Positions 21,529-33,840 of a stretch of 64,000 bases of DNA are shown here, piece after piece. Position numbers and translations under genes: made by a program. The DNA lies in NCBI GenBank assembly GCA_033032865.1, contig JAWHQI010000016.1, forward strand, positions 19,579,001-19,643,000, read 5' to 3'. This DNA is from Dactylorhiza incarnata. Lineage: Eukaryota > Streptophyta > Magnoliopsida > Asparagales > Orchidaceae. The notes below the pieces were generated by a model that saw nothing but the letters and a program-made list of their open reading frames with translations, had not been told where the DNA came from and searched no databases. Positions within the stretch are counted from its first letter, which is position 1. Every line of letters begins with the position of its first letter.

Positions 21529-22486
21529 TGTACAACCCCGATGTTCGCCCGGAAGGGTCCCTGTTTCGCATACCCAAGGGAGCGAGCCAGGGATGGGTGA
21601 GCCAGGCGGGGCGAGCCCAAGAAGAGCGAGAGGCCCAAGAGGCAGGCGAGCCAGCCGGTCGAAGGAGTTCGCTAGGAAGGCCCGGGACCTTGGGGTGCAA
21701 ATAGCCATTTCTGGGGTACAGTTAGCCATTTTGGCGAGCCCGGCTCGCTAAGGAGCGGTTCGGCAGGCGAGCCCTAAAGGCAGGCGAGCCAGTCAGTCGA
21801 AGGAGTTCGCTAGGAAGGCCCGGGACCTTGGGGTGCAAATAGCCATTTCTGGGGTACAGTTAGCCATTTTGGCGAGCCCGACTCGCTAAAGAGCGGTTCG
21901 GCAGGCGAGCCCTAGAGGCAGGCGAGCCAGTCAGTCGAAGGAGTTCGCTAGGCAGGCGAGCCAGCCAGCCATTTTGGCGTGCCCCGTGTTCGCTAGAACA
22001 GGTCAAGGGTCTCTGGTTCGCCGGTACCTGGGGTGGTCTTTTACCAGAAAACTCCTGGTGGTCTGCGGCTAGCCCCTCCAAACAGCGGAGTTTGGCTGTT
22101 AGCAGACCAATTTGGGGTGCGGATAGTAAGAATGGACAGCGGGAGTTGGCTATTGACAGACCACAAAACCAAAATCTATAAATAGACCTTAAAGGGCACC
22201 TTGGAAGAGGACCGGTTTCAGAATCTTTGAGCCTTCTTCTCTCCATAGGTCCCTTTGGTGTGGGCTCTCTAGCTCTCCAAGGTGCCCGAGTCTTAGCTTT
22301 GGCTTGGGAGGGGAAGCGCTCAACGATCTTCCGGGTTAGTGGAGGGACCTCCTTGCTGAGACCAGGGTCTTTGTTCTTTGTCCGAGTTATCTGCCTACCT
22401 CTTCCGAGGGACCGGTAAGGGCTAGTCGCCCCTCAATTCGTTGAGGGCCCCGAGCTCCACAAGAGACCGAGAAATCGGTTTCAACA
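21529..22486 (+). repeat. 3' LTR of the Tat element
   Basis: 958 bp, about 98.5% identical by eye to 9459-10416, with its own TATAAATAG at 22177-22185. It is followed by the target duplication GTAAT at 22487-22491. Confidence 0.93.
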
Positions 22487-22491
22487 GTAAT

Positions 22492-23484
22492 ATGTTTTTA
22501 GCTTATGCAATATTGGTTCTTTCATTACATGACATCATCATCCAAATATCATGTAGCGCTATCAATATCAACATGCCCGAGATAAGAACAGACTTTCCAT
22601 TCGTGATGAAAGTTCTCATTGCTTGTACAAGTAGTGACTCGTAATTTTTTTTTTCTGAGCATGATCAAATTCTTTACCTCCACCAAGTACGCTTACGTAG
22701 TCAATCAACATCATCATTTCCAAAAGAAGTTACCTTGCTAATATTTAAAGGTAAAATCTTCTTCAAACCTAAGATTTGTCACTATCCGATCTCGCCATGA
22801 GGGAGATCTCATTAACCCTTTACATTTATCATGTAAATTAAAAAATATTCATGTTGATAATAATGATTTATCCTCAAAATCATGAATCTTTCTAAAAGCG
22901 ATTATAGTATCATCAAACATGTGTGCTGCGATTCTTGAGATCATCAAAACCGTATCCAAATGATCACATATATTCTACCCATCTTCAAGAACTTAACTCG
23001 ACATCCACTTGATTTCAAGTTTTATGGGGTCAATGTACTTCCAATCACAACACCTTTTGTCTCTTTGTGAGTAGTACATCATTGATGTGCATGTCATATT
23101 TATTCCACACTAAAATGTGGAGATTTATATCATCCCACAAGTTATACTAAGTTTGATAATTTCAGCATATAACAATTATTAACTAAATCCACTAAATTTA
23201 GGAAGACCGAGCTCCAATAATTAAACCCAATTTTGGAGCCCTTCCTAAGGTGGATTTGAAGGTATGTATTAAGTTTCATGTCCTTCGGCTAACTATCCCG
23301 AGAGGAGTTAAATATGTAAATTTTTGCTATCCGCACCTCAAGCATGTGCGATCTCTTTCCAGGTCAAAATGCTAAGACTGAATATTATTATGAATTCCCA
23401 ATCCAATTTCATGTATGCATTTCATATGTTTTGAACTTGACCTGAATCAAAGGTAATTCAAGATGATTTCCTTAGCTCCAAAAT
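22492..23484. other. Chromovirus internal region, no gene recognised
   Basis: AT-rich sequence continuing the chromovirus interior after the Tat insertion. All frames on the minus strand carry frequent stops and no polymerase motif C or retroelement motif was recognised. A weak imperfect inverted repeat sits around 23195-23260 (CTCCAATAATTAAACCCAATTTTGGAG core). Confidence 0.5.
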
Positions 23485-24440
23485 TTAGGACATTTTCTCT
23501 ACACTTCTCAGAACTGATTCTACAACATAACACATAATACCATGGTAAAAGGATGAAGTACCATGAAATATTCCCTGACACATTCCCCATTCAAATTTTG
23601 ACTCATATTTCCTCTTTTCTATATGACATCTGTGTCGATTTACAAATTCTTGAATAGGGTCAGATCTGCTAAGGAATTTGGATTTAACAAGCATATTTGT
23701 TAACTTTTCTGGAAACTTAGCCATTTTGTTTTCACCATACTGAAATACTAAATTAACAGTTCTGAAAAGTCCCATATCATTCCTTAACCGAGCCAGATAC
23801 ATAGCTGAAAAACTGTGCAGTAAGTGATTTGGTCCCCCATCTCTTTTGGTCACTATTATCAGATACTGACATTTTAACCTCTGATTTTGTTAATATCTCT
23901 CGCACTGATGATTCCAGAGAGAAATCCTTATTCTTATCATCTAAAACATCACATTTGACTAAATGACTCGTGATAATATTGAGAAATCAAAACTATTTCT
24001 GTCTAAGTCATCAATCATCAGAGCAGCATAGGGCATGTTTTTATTAACCCTGTCGACATCAAGATCCATTTCCTCTACTAATTCCTCTAGGATAACGGAA
24101 GCAGACCTGATTCTCTGACTTTTTATGGTTGATGGTCCTTTTGACATACCCTCATGCATAGTGCAAGCCTCTATCGGTGGCTCTCCCAGTTTTGTATATA
24201 ATCCATATCTATGTCTATAGTGCTAGTATTCACATTCCTAAGGGTGGCCCCTACGACAAACATCAATGAAAACTGAAAACGACCAGCTCCATTTACCACT
24301 AACTCTTTGCAGAAGTTTGTCTCTTCCGATACAATATCATAATCAGTCATGAAGGTGTTATTCATAATGCTATTAATACTGGAATCCTTGAAATGTTCTA
24401 TCTTCTTATTCCGATAGTGAAATCTTCTCTCGATCAAAAC
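23485..24440 (-). pseudogene. Decayed bunyavirus-like RNA polymerase (L) fragment inside the chromovirus
   Basis: Minus-strand translation of this tract is not retroviral. At about 23836-23874 one frame reads a motif-A-like segment with D-x2-D-Q-K-R-W-G; a one-base frameshift in a run of five G (23834-23838) then separates it from the open block 23485-23853. About 90 residues into that block is a motif-B-like segment (CQGIFHGTSSFYH), at the spacing expected in polymerases of segmented negative-strand (bunyavirus-type) viruses, where A carries D...K/R-W and B carries QG...SS..H. Upstream blocks at 23959-24159 and 24171-24437 are open but shifted relative to each other. No SDD motif C was found. 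Several stops and shifts show it is an old, non-functional insert. Assignment rests on motif pattern only. It runs in the same sense as the chromovirus RNA. Confidence 0.5.
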
Positions 24441-25310
24441 TTGGTGTTAACAGCCCCCTTGCTCAGGGTGAACTGATTGTTCAAGGATTACGACCTTGTA
24501 GTATTGAAAAATTGTGAAGATTATCAATTCCCTGAGAAACCCCAGTCGGGTAGGTCACTAGCCCAATAAACGAAGAGATAAGCCCCCCCCCCGGAATCCT
24601 GGGTTGAGTCTCTTCAACCACCAACATGGTACATTCATTCTGTATTGTGTACACAATCGTGAGGGCATACCATCCTCGACTCGGAGTTTTATCCTGAACT
24701 TACTCCATTCTTTAGGCCCTTAAAGCTACTTTTACGACACACTTTTCAAGGTCAACCTGTGACCAAATCAAAAATTGGCCTACTCCAGATTCCAATACTT
24801 ATTCGACCTCTGGTGTCCGTCATGGTGATTGCTTTAATACAACAAAATTGGAAAAGTTGAGTTATCGGCAAGAAAATTAGGCTTATGAGTCTCCAACTTC
24901 AATAGTAGTTTATGAGCATCAAATTTTTTTCCTCCAGATGTCCTATTAGTCTGGGTAAGAGGTGATAATATCACTCAATAAGCCAAGCTGCGCATTATAG
25001 TATAAGATTTGAAAACCTACTCTTACCATAAACACTTCCCTTAGTCGCTTTGTGCTTCCTCATATCTCAACCAAGTCATACATGAGGTCGATTTTTGACT
25101 AGGATACGCCACGAAACGTCTTCGTAAGTTAGAATATGGTGGTGTCCTAGTTAGGTTGACACTAGTTCTAATGAAGGTAATGGACACACTTAATGTGAAT
25201 CACACATGGGCACACCACTGCTTCCGCTCATTCAGTTTGTCCTCAAAGTGAAGAGGAGCGCGGGGTGGCACCATGAGGTAATGGACTTCTTTATCTCAGG
25301 ATCATTGCAA
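24441..25310. other. Chromovirus leader region, non-coding
   Basis: Between the primer-binding site and the virus-like tract. Frequent stops in all frames, a run of C at 24577-24587, and no protein motif. It occupies the place of the 5' leader of the minus-strand element. Confidence 0.5.
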
Positions 25311-25320
25311 GCTGATACCA
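25311..25320 (-). other. Primer-binding site of the chromovirus (tRNA-Met type)
   Basis: Two bases inside the 5' LTR, the minus strand reads TGGTATCAGC, matching the first nine bases of the usual initiator-tRNA-Met site TGGTATCAGAGC before diverging. This fixes 25323-28875 as the 5' LTR of a minus-strand element. Confidence 0.75.
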
Positions 25321-25322
25321 TT

Positions 25323-28300
25323 TGTAAGACCCCCCTCCCGGAACATAAGACACGATCGAGGGGAGTCCTATGCCCAGAACAGCCACCTTGCGGTAGCGTC
25401 AGCATATGGGCTAACCCGTACCCCAAGTCGTCTATCTTGTCGGCTAAACCAATATCACCATGCCAACCCATCAATAATAGAAAACAACAGAAGCCATAGA
25501 TTCACAATAAGTAAAAGTGAACCAAAGAAATATACAACATGACAGGTAGCTATCAAAAGCTCTTGCAAAATATCAGAGTATAAAATGCCCTAAGGCTACA
25601 TCTCAAAGCTCTCACTCACATCTGTCACTGACGGTAACGAAGGTAACGTAGTCTTATGCCCTGTTACCCTGGCCTGGCTATCCTCATGCATCGTACTTTG
25701 ACGTTCCACCTGCCTCTAGGTGTCCTCCTAAAAACAGTGACGTAGCAACCGTTAGTCATAAAGACTAAGTGGCTTCACATCCTCTCCCCCGTCGACTCTT
25801 AGGCACCGGGAAGAAGGAAGGAGGGAGAACACTGCAATATAATCAGTAATATACAATATAACAGATGACAAGGAAATAGTTATTACAGTAGATATGACAA
25901 GAGTATAAGAGTACATATACTCTAGCAGTAAGTCAGCAACAAAGTATAATAAAACATCTACTCTAGCAGTATAGTCAACATCAGAGTATAAACAAAGCAT
26001 AGTATATAAAGAACTGAATTAAACTTAACTTATAAGGATGCTCGTACAAACTTATAAGTTAAGGGTCTTCCACAATAATAAGTAACTCATCATATAAAGG
26101 TCCCCATACAAGTTTATATGATGAGGATCTTTATGCGGTGCAATGCAATAAATGTATGTATGATGACTCACCCATGATTTACGCACGCACTCTGATTTGC
26201 TATGTCGACATAGACTTGTATTTCCCACGTTTCGAGGGTAGCTAACCACTCAGGCACCTCAAGTCGTGGCCAGACGAAGACAGTGGAACGAGCTTCTCCA
26301 CTACTAGGCGGGTATGCACACTACCAGACCTAGGCCTTATGTACGCCTCAACGCTAAGAACACAAAAGCGGAGACCCTGCGTACTCTTGCTCGCTAAACC
26401 AGCTGAGTCTTATGACGCGAAAGGGGTCTTGGGAAGTAAACACCAAGAGCCCAGCTCAACCGGTCAATGACACAGAAGGGGTCTTTGGAAATAAACACAG
26501 AGCCCAGCCCAACTGGCCAAGATCTATCTACCAGCTCCCGTCGGTGTGATGACTGGCGAGCCTGTAGATCTGCCAGTAGTAATCCTCCAATAAGGATCAT
26601 TATGCAATCGTGTGAAGACTATACACACCCAAGTAATTCCCATGCTCAACCCGTGCTATCAAGCACCCAAGGACTCCTAACCAAGTCCATAACACATTTA
26701 CTATTACAAGTTCAATCAATGCTAATTAGCTTACAAGGACCTACCAACCGGTTCCTTAACATAACACCATAGGATATAACAATATCCTATAATCCACACA
26801 AACCATCACTGTTACCCATATCGAGTTGTCATAACTCATGTGTAGTGGCATGTGTATATATGAGAAATACTCTCTTTGATCCTATAAGACTACTTGTGCT
26901 TTTAATGTCATGTTCACATTTAATACATACATCTGCCCAAAAGTGTAAACCTTGCCAATCCTCATGCTCGATTCACAACATGCTTTGAACACAATCGAAT
27001 TCATAAGCTCTATTCGATCACGCTTAGTCAGTACCCATCATCCTATGCCCGTTCTCCTAAAGGGTCATCGATCATAATCTCTACTAAGCGGTTATCGTAA
27101 ATCTAACTCACAGATAGATTATCAAGTGATATAGATATAGATTTATGCATGTTTCCAAAATCCCTGTCTAAATGAGCATTTTAATATTTCATTTCAGCAT
27201 AAAAAATTATAAGAACACATTCAATTATGGACTCATCTCAAAGCCAAATCCGCTGAAACTTCTACCATAGGTCATAATAAATGCTTGAATCATTCCCACC
27301 AAATTTCGACCTCATTGTATTACACGATACTTATTTATGGTACTTTACATTTATATGATACGACAAACAATTTCATGGCAAATATGTATCCAAAAATTCT
27401 GAAACTAAACAGGGGTGATCACAACATCATCAAGCACATCTCTACCAATTTTTGTAAACATCCGATAAATATTTTGGAAGAAATTAGTAAAACCTTAAAA
27501 CTCTGTACATATTCATTAATGTTTACTAAAATAGGATTTCTGAGTGTTACAGACCACCAAAAAAATGTGCCACCCTATTCCGAAAAGGTATCGCTAAGGG
27601 CTACAACTTTCGTGTTGAGCCCAAGGTCCAAATATAAGCCTAACCTCTCTAAAATCGGGTTTGAACCCAGCAGAGTAAATCTGGACATCAAGCTGTCCTC
27701 TACATAAACCAAATCATATTCTGCCCAGCCATTTTCGATTTCACTTTGCCGGAGCTACAGAGATCCCCTGAAAACCCACAACCAGTCGTTGGAAAGGTCT
27801 TTCTGAGGGCTACAACTTTCATGTTGAACGCAAGACCTGAGTATGACTGGATCATGCCTAAAAATAAGTCCGAAGTCCGTCGCGTGTAGAAAATAGATTT
27901 CTGTCAATGTTATAAAATCTGCACGGATCTCAAGATAGACGAACAACATCTGTTCATCTTCTTCCTCCAGCACACACATATACAATTTCACCTTCTCTCC
28001 TCCAATAATTCCCATTAGACCACCGTTATTCACGAAATCAACTTCTATAACTTCATTTTGAAGAGAGGAGTAGATCGAAGACATTATTTCTGTGAACGAC
28101 GCCCTAGAACGGAAGTTCTAGCATGGTCTCTTTCTAGAAAAATCCATTAAACTCACCAAGGTCAAGTTCTTTTGAGCCGACATCTCTCCTAAATCAGATC
28201 TAAAAATCTAGAACCAAGGGAGAGGGGGCGGAAGTCACCTGATTTTCGGCCACGAATCGCGGTTGTCTTCTTGGCGGCATGGTGACGGTGATCTCTAATG

Positions 28301-28875
28301 ATCTTGTCCTTAGATTTATTCTTCTAAGGAAAAAGGTTGGTTGGTTTGGTCAATGGAGGAAGAGGAAGAAGTTCTGAATATTTTCTCCTATTTCTTACGG
28401 ATAGCTTCTTATCCAAGACTAATGAAAGAATCTGATTAATTTAATGTTCTTCCCATGCTCTGGATTGGACAACACCACCACGTGTCGCTATCCTATAGGA
28501 CCACCTTGATTACAAGACATAAAATAGACTTTAAACAACACAAAAGTCTCTTATCCGGTCTTCACGCATCCCGAAACATCAAATGAATCGGGAAAATTCT
28601 GTACAGGGCCGATACTCGACGAATCGTCGAGACCCACTCGAAGGACCGTCGAGACCCACTCGACGGACCGTCGAGACCAACTCGACGAACCGTCGAGACC
28701 TACTCGACGAATTCGTCGAGTCCACTCAACGAATCCATCGAGACCGTTGAGTCCGCTCGACAGTTTCGTCAAGTCTTTTGTCGCGTCGACATTTTCCCCG
28801 CTCAGGTTCAGCCCGAGCCCGAGTCAACTTACCAAACACACGTTCGAGGGGCCTAGCATGAATCGGGATGTTACA
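25323..28875 (-). repeat. 5' LTR of the chromovirus (3553 bp)
   Basis: Pairs with 4538-8350 over its full length. Its palindromic array (28612-28762) is shorter than that of its partner. The TSD copy CGCGT follows at 28876-28880. Confidence 0.88.
28612..28762. repeat. Short palindromic array in the 5' LTR
   Basis: About six units of the 22-bp palindromic repeat (core CTCGACGGACCGTCGAG and variants with GACGAATTCGTCGAG). Homologous to 7834-8245 but with fewer copies. Confidence 0.88.
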
Positions 28876-28880
28876 CGCGT

Positions 28881-29186
28881 AACCAAACAACACGTTTCAC
28901 CCAAACACAATTTTTGACCTGCCGCACCGGAGGTCATCAACCCAAATAAACGCCACCTTAATTGATTTATGCTTTTTTGCTTCATCTTTCCTTTGCCTCA
29001 CTGAATCTCTTGTGTATGAAATTGCTAGATATGGGTTATTTTCATAATCATCGACCAGGGGCTGATGATTGTCCTCTTTTGTGTTGGACTCAATACAAAT
29101 TTTTCTGTTCTTGTAAATTGGAAATAGGTGGGATTGATTTATCGGGAGAGGGCAACCTTGAAGGTGGCCCGGGGGAGGAAGAAGGC
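28881..29186 (+). other. Short flank between chromovirus and SIRE element, possible exon end
   Basis: A frame open from 28962 runs to the SIRE insertion point. The sequence GAGGAAGAAGG before the insertion continues after the SIRE element as AAGGTAAGC (62816-62824), so the uninterrupted site would read AAG/GTAAGC, a strong plant splice donor; a TTTTGCAG acceptor lies at 62907-62914. This could be a host exon-intron junction, but no protein family is recognised. Confidence 0.3.
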
Positions 29187-30716
29187 TGAAAGTATCTAGT
29201 TGCTACCTAAATCACCTAGAGGGGGTGAATATGTGAGTTCTATGGCTTTTTAAGCGGAATTAAAATCTAAAAAGATAAGCACACAAAAAACAAAGAGCAC
29301 ACACAAACACAAGGATTTATAGTGGTTCCCCGATATGGGTACTCCACTTTCCCGCCTCACCTATCTAGCACGCCCGACTAGGCTAGGCTACTTCACTAAT
29401 CTCAGATTATAAATAATCTTACAACTCGGATTATACAACTCCTACAAGCTCGGAGAACAACCTCTCCTACAAAAAGCTCGGAGAACAAACTCTCCTACAA
29501 ACTCTCCTACAAACTCGATCCTCTAAACAAGGATCTACAAGTACTCGGAAGATAAACTTCCTACAAAATATGTAAATGGATATTACAAAAACTTTAGATT
29601 GAAAAACCAATCTCTTAGAATCTCAAGGAGATTCAACTTCTTCAGATCCGAGAAAATATATCTTCTTCCTTGAATGAGATGAAAGCTTGGACTTGAACGA
29701 GGAAGAAGAAATATCTGACTTGAACAACTAGATCTGAAAACTTGTCGACACAAGAAGATCTATAAATCACTTGAATGACTCTGAACACAGTGATCTTGCT
29801 GAATCGAATCTTGATGAAGAATCGTGCCGAGAACTTGTCGGCGGCAGAAAATCTTCTTTGTGAGAACGAGAATGGCCGACGGAACTTGCGATCTTTCTTT
29901 TTCAAAATTAGCACGATTAGGGTTTAAAAAAAAGTCCTTTAAGTATTTATAGGTTCATCTCAAACGGCTATAAACGAGACTTAAGGAAAAGACTCCACGT
30001 GTACTGTACATGGAAGAAACCCTAAAAAGGAAAAATCGGAGTCGAATTGAAGAACACATGCTCTGTCAGCATTCGTCGAGTGCACTCGTGGAATCGGATA
30101 TTACTCGACGAATTCACTTATGACTCGACGAAAATGACTTAGCAAAATGCGCTGAGACGGGAAGAAAGAGATCTAAGGCCACTCGAGAACTTCATGAAAG
30201 CACTCGACGAATTCATCGAGTGTTCACGAGAAATCTGCAGACCATTCGACGAATTCGTCGAGTGTTATCGAGTGAACAAAACTTTACTCGACGAAAGACA
30301 CTTGCCAATTTTCTCTGAAACTTCTCGAGTAATTTCGACGAATAGCTAAGTCTTCACGTGTTGTCTCGACGAATTTTTCTAGATTCCTCGAGATCACTCG
30401 ATGAAAAAGACTTAGACTAATTTCTTCCAATCCTGAATTCAGCAACTACTTCAATTTGCCTTCTCCATAGTGTTTGATTATAAAGTACATCCTAATAGAG
30501 AGATTTCACATGAGTCAACACCATGGTCTACACAATGAGTGATTACATTGCATAGGCCTGTGTTTTTGTCTCATTGAAACCTGACATTGGTTTGTACTTA
30601 GTAATTAAAGTCCCGCAAACACATAACTAAAATGCTACATCAAATACAGAATCAATTCATCTTAGTTCAAGGGACACTTCTTCAAATCAAGGTTATTGTG
30701 GCTACAATACTTAACA
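29187..30716 (-). repeat. 3' LTR of the SIRE element (1530 bp)
   Basis: Plus-strand start TGAAAGTATCTAGTTGC and end ACTTAACA; matches 61304-62815. Contains several palindromic CTCGACGAATTCGTCGAG-like motifs between 30060 and 30420. The G run near 29215 is only five long, against 20 in the other LTR. Confidence 0.88.
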
Positions 30717-30731
30717 ATCTCCCCCTATTTG
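30717..30731 (-). other. Polypurine tract of the SIRE element
   Basis: Minus strand CAAATAGGGGGAGAT ends exactly at the 3' LTR start (TGTTAAGT). Expected plus-strand primer site. Confidence 0.75.
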
Positions 30732-31024
30732 AAGAAGTCAGAACTCTGTCTACTAAGGTGAATTGCACAGATAATAATCATAATCATATACAAAGAGCAT
30801 GACATAAAGAAATAAACAATATGAATTAAAATATCAAAGCATTAATATATATATAAATGTTTTTAGGAGTCAACACAGTCACAACACACATCTAAGACAT
30901 TTTAGCCTTCCCCTCCTTGCTTTTCTTCATTTGCCTGGTAAAGTAAGCATTAGGCTTAGGATAGTATCTTGGAGGAGGTGGAGGAACATTTGGATTGTTG
31001 TATACATTAGCCTTCACCATATTT
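30732..31024. other. SIRE 3' untranslated region
   Basis: AT-rich sequence between the env-like ORF and the purine tract. Nothing else is recognised. Confidence 0.5.
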
Positions 31025-33001
31025 TCATTTCTTAACAACAGGTTCTGATGGTTCATCAAAATCTTTTGGGTCAGACCAAACCTGTGTATACTGCATTGGA
31101 GAGATAGGAACTATGTCTTCATAAACTTGCTCAGGAAAGGTTTGATCTTGAGATCTCCCCATCAATCCTTCATATTGCCATTGAAAACTCTGATGATTGA
31201 AGACATTTGCTTCATAAAACATACTTTCAACTTCTTTGCTCAAGTCATGCATTTGACATAAGATTGTCTCCTCCCCCTTTCTGACTTCTTCAGTTAGGGT
31301 TTGGATGATTTCTTCCTTGAAGCTTGAAAGGTCAGCAATTACCTGATCTTTTGTGCTTTCTCCTTGCTGAAAGATTGAGCCTTGGCCTTCTAACAGTGTC
31401 TTTGAATTTTCAGAAACATGCTTTAGTCCTTCATTAGTGAAACTCACAGCCTTTACACAGTTTGTAAAGTAGTTATCCAGGTCATCTTTCATGGTAGATA
31501 CAGTGTGCTTCACCTCTGCTAGACCATTATTTAAATCTGATTCAACCTCTTTAACTTTGTCAAACACTTACTTCATTGAGAATTCAAAAAGCTCTGCTTG
31601 AGTCTTGAGTAAGGCCTCAATTGATTGGAGCAAATCAGAATTGGAGGTTGAAGCAACTGGAGCAGGAGTACTAAGAACAGGAGGTGTGCCTTGGCTTTCA
31701 TCAATGAACATAAGCTCTTCAAACTGAACTCCCCCTAGAGAGGGCACATTCAGATGCATTTCATTCTCCTGAGCAGGAGGTGCGGATTGCACATCCTCTC
31801 CTTCATCCATTTCAGACAACACCTCTATAGCTTGAACTTGACTTACCTCTTTCTCATGCTCCCCCTAAGACATTGCAGGAGACTTTTCTTTAGCAGGAGG
31901 AACAAAATCAACATTAAGAACTCCACCAGATGTGGATTCTTACTCCCGAACCACTTCTTCTTCACCAGAATGGTGAGCACTAGGAATAGCTTTCTCAACA
32001 ACACAACTTGCCTGAACTGGCTCAGTCTCAGGCCCATCACTGCCATCATCACCATCATCATCATCATCATCATCATTTGCATCATCATTGCCAACATCAC
32101 TATTAAGATCATCACCAACAACACCATCAACATCAGCAGCATCCACATCCTCAGCAGCAACATCCTCAACATCATCAATAGATATCCTTTCTGGCTCCCT
32201 TGCAGGAAGATCAAGTATCTTTTCTGAATAGTGCCCAGGGACCAGATTGAAGCTTTTCTCAATATTGACAACAAAAGCAGCAAACTGACTTTGAAGACTT
32301 GGAGGGGCTGGCTGAGCTGGAGAGGGCTCTTTCTGAACTATTGACTCAGGAGCTTGAGAGCTCTCCCCCTGAACTGGTGGTACAAACCTTGATGGAGAAG
32401 GTTGATACCTTTCCTCTTCTTCATCAACTTCTTCCTCTTCTTCTGCCTTCTTCAGACCTGGCCTTACAATTTTTCTTTCCCATCTTGACAAAATGGAAGA
32501 ATCTATCTTTTTTATGTGGTGAATGGGGCTTTCAGAAGCCATATCAAACTGGTCTCCATCCAGTTGATTGAGGTATAGAGAGATGATCCTTCCAAAGTTA
32601 GGAATCATCAGAATAGCCTTTATCTTTTGAAATAAAATTAGGGCCCAATGCACTTTCTTCCTGCAGATTACAGCTGCTACCAACTTGAACATGTCATTAG
32701 AGAGGTTGTCGTGAGAACCTACCTTACAAAGTAGAACCTTTCCCAAAATATCTGATATAAGCTTTCCTTCTCCATTCATGTATTTTCTTCGAACAACAAT
32801 AGTCCCTCTTGGCAAACCACAAAACAACAAAGCTCTGTTGTGATCTTCTTCAAACAAACAGTCTTCTTCCTCCACTGCCGACAATCGCAGAAATCTTGTC
32901 AATCTTGAAGGCTTCATCTTGATTACCCTATCTCTTACAGTCGACTTGATGACGTCTACATGGTGTCTAAGCTTTGCGTTCTTGAAGAAATCCAGAACAT
33001 C
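31025..33001 (-). pseudogene. SIRE env-like ORF, C-terminal part
   Basis: A single minus-strand frame runs through 31025-32917 with three in-frame stops (at 31940-31942, 31865-31867 and 31568-31570). The product begins MKPSRLTRFLRLSAVEEED in the visible part, has a hydrophobic-rich mid segment, a strongly acidic Asp/Glu tract (encoded near 32050-32180), Pro/Ser-rich linkers and a long C-terminal coiled coil (MFDKVKEVESDLNNGL onward). Position after RNase H and before the purine tract, plus acidic and coiled-coil content, fit the env-like ORF of SIRE elements. Its role is unproven in any plant. A solo LTR splits it from its N-terminal part at 38367-38668. Confidence 0.7.
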
Positions 33002-33179
33002 TGTAACATCCCAACTCTAAAATAGGGTCTAGCCGGTTCAGTCGAACCCTTGGAGGAGCTTAGGCCGGGTCATAGGACAACAACGACCCGACCTTCACCA
33101 CATAGTGGTGGTCATTTAGAGAAATAACTGTTTTGGATAGCGTTGTGCTTCGCCACAACTCTGAAGTAGTACAATGACC

Positions 33180-33500
33180 ATACGTACTCCGAATTGACTT
33201 CCGTCAGTTGCGTTAGACTCGTATGGTCGATACGAGTGCAACGGAACTCGTTTCGTTCCAATCCGAGGTCATTTGGTGAAAGTGACAATTTTGAGTATCG
33301 TAGCGCGTCACGTCGACGCTAGTTTAGTATAGTGAGCATACATACTCCGAATTGACTTCTGTCAGTTGCGTTAGACTCGTATGGTCGATACGAGTGCAAC
33401 GAAACTCGTTTCATTCCAATCTGAGGTCATTTGGTGAAATTGACCACTTTGAGTGTCGTAGTGCGTCACGACAACGCTGTTTAGTATATTGAGTAAATAA
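33180..33500. repeat. ~165-bp tandem units in the solo LTR
   Basis: ACTCCGAATTGACTT..., then GTTAGACTCGTATGGTCGATACGAGTGC and a GTCATTTGGTGAAA block, recur with about 165-bp spacing; a third copy (around 33490) is more diverged. GTATGGTCGATACGA is near-palindromic. Confidence 0.75.
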
Positions 33501-33759
33501 ACTCTGAATCAAACACAGTCAACTTAGCTGAACTCATATGACCAATACGAACACAATGCACTTCATTTCTTTCAAATCCGATGAGATTTGAGAAAGTTAA
33601 CCGAAATATGTTGTTTTGAACTACACGACGATTCAAATAAGTAATTATGGTAAACAAACTCATAATAAACTATGTTTACATTTATTTGACTTGTGGGTCC
33701 ATTATAAACGCAATGATTTCATATGTGCATTTTTGTCGCGCATTCTTTGCAAGTCCTGC

Positions 33760-33840
33760 TATATAAATATATATATATATATATATATGAATATATAAAT
33801 ATATGTACATATAAGAAAATATATAAGAATATATATATTT
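33760..33840. repeat. (AT)n microsatellite
   Basis: ATATATATATATATATATAT-type tract inside the solo LTR. No other signal. Confidence 0.8.

Larger units (their letters stand above)
9459..22486 (+). mobile_element. Full-length Tat-lineage Ty3/gypsy retrotransposon
   Basis: The element is bounded by two 958-bp LTRs and a perfect 5-bp target duplication, GTAAT (9454-9458 and 22487-22491). The order is gag, protease, RT, RNase H, a second (archaeal-type) RNase H, integrase, a long 3' region with a 97-bp tandem array, then two antisense ORFs. The second RNase H and the large 3' region with antisense ORFs are hallmarks of the Tat group (Grande/Retand/Ogre relatives). About 14 differences between the LTRs by eye (about 1.5%) suggest a fairly recent insertion. 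The polyprotein has several breaks, so this copy is not autonomous. Confidence 0.93.
4538..28875 (-). mobile_element. Tekay-like chromovirus (Ty3/gypsy), non-autonomous, split by a Tat element
   Basis: Two LTRs in the same orientation enclose the element: 4538-8350 (3' LTR) and 25323-28875 (5' LTR). On the minus strand both start TGTAACATCCCGATTC and end GGGGTCTTACA. A perfect 5-bp target duplication, CGCGT, lies at 4533-4537 and 28876-28880, so the two LTRs belong to one insertion. A tRNA-Met-type primer site adjoins the 5' LTR, and an integrase plus chromodomain remnant adjoins the 3' LTR. Without the nested Tat element the internal region is only about 3.9 kb, and gag, protease and RT are missing or unrecognisable. 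In their place is a virus-polymerase-like tract (23485-24440). Confidence 0.88.

Noticed and set aside
22227..22418. 63-aa ORF at the end of the Tat LTRs
   Set aside because: Lies in the R-U5 part of the LTR, is present in both LTRs, and shows no motif.
31843..32283. Met-rich minus-strand ORF and Ile-rich plus-strand ORF
   Set aside because: Shadows of the acidic (GAT repeat) tract of the SIRE env-like frame.
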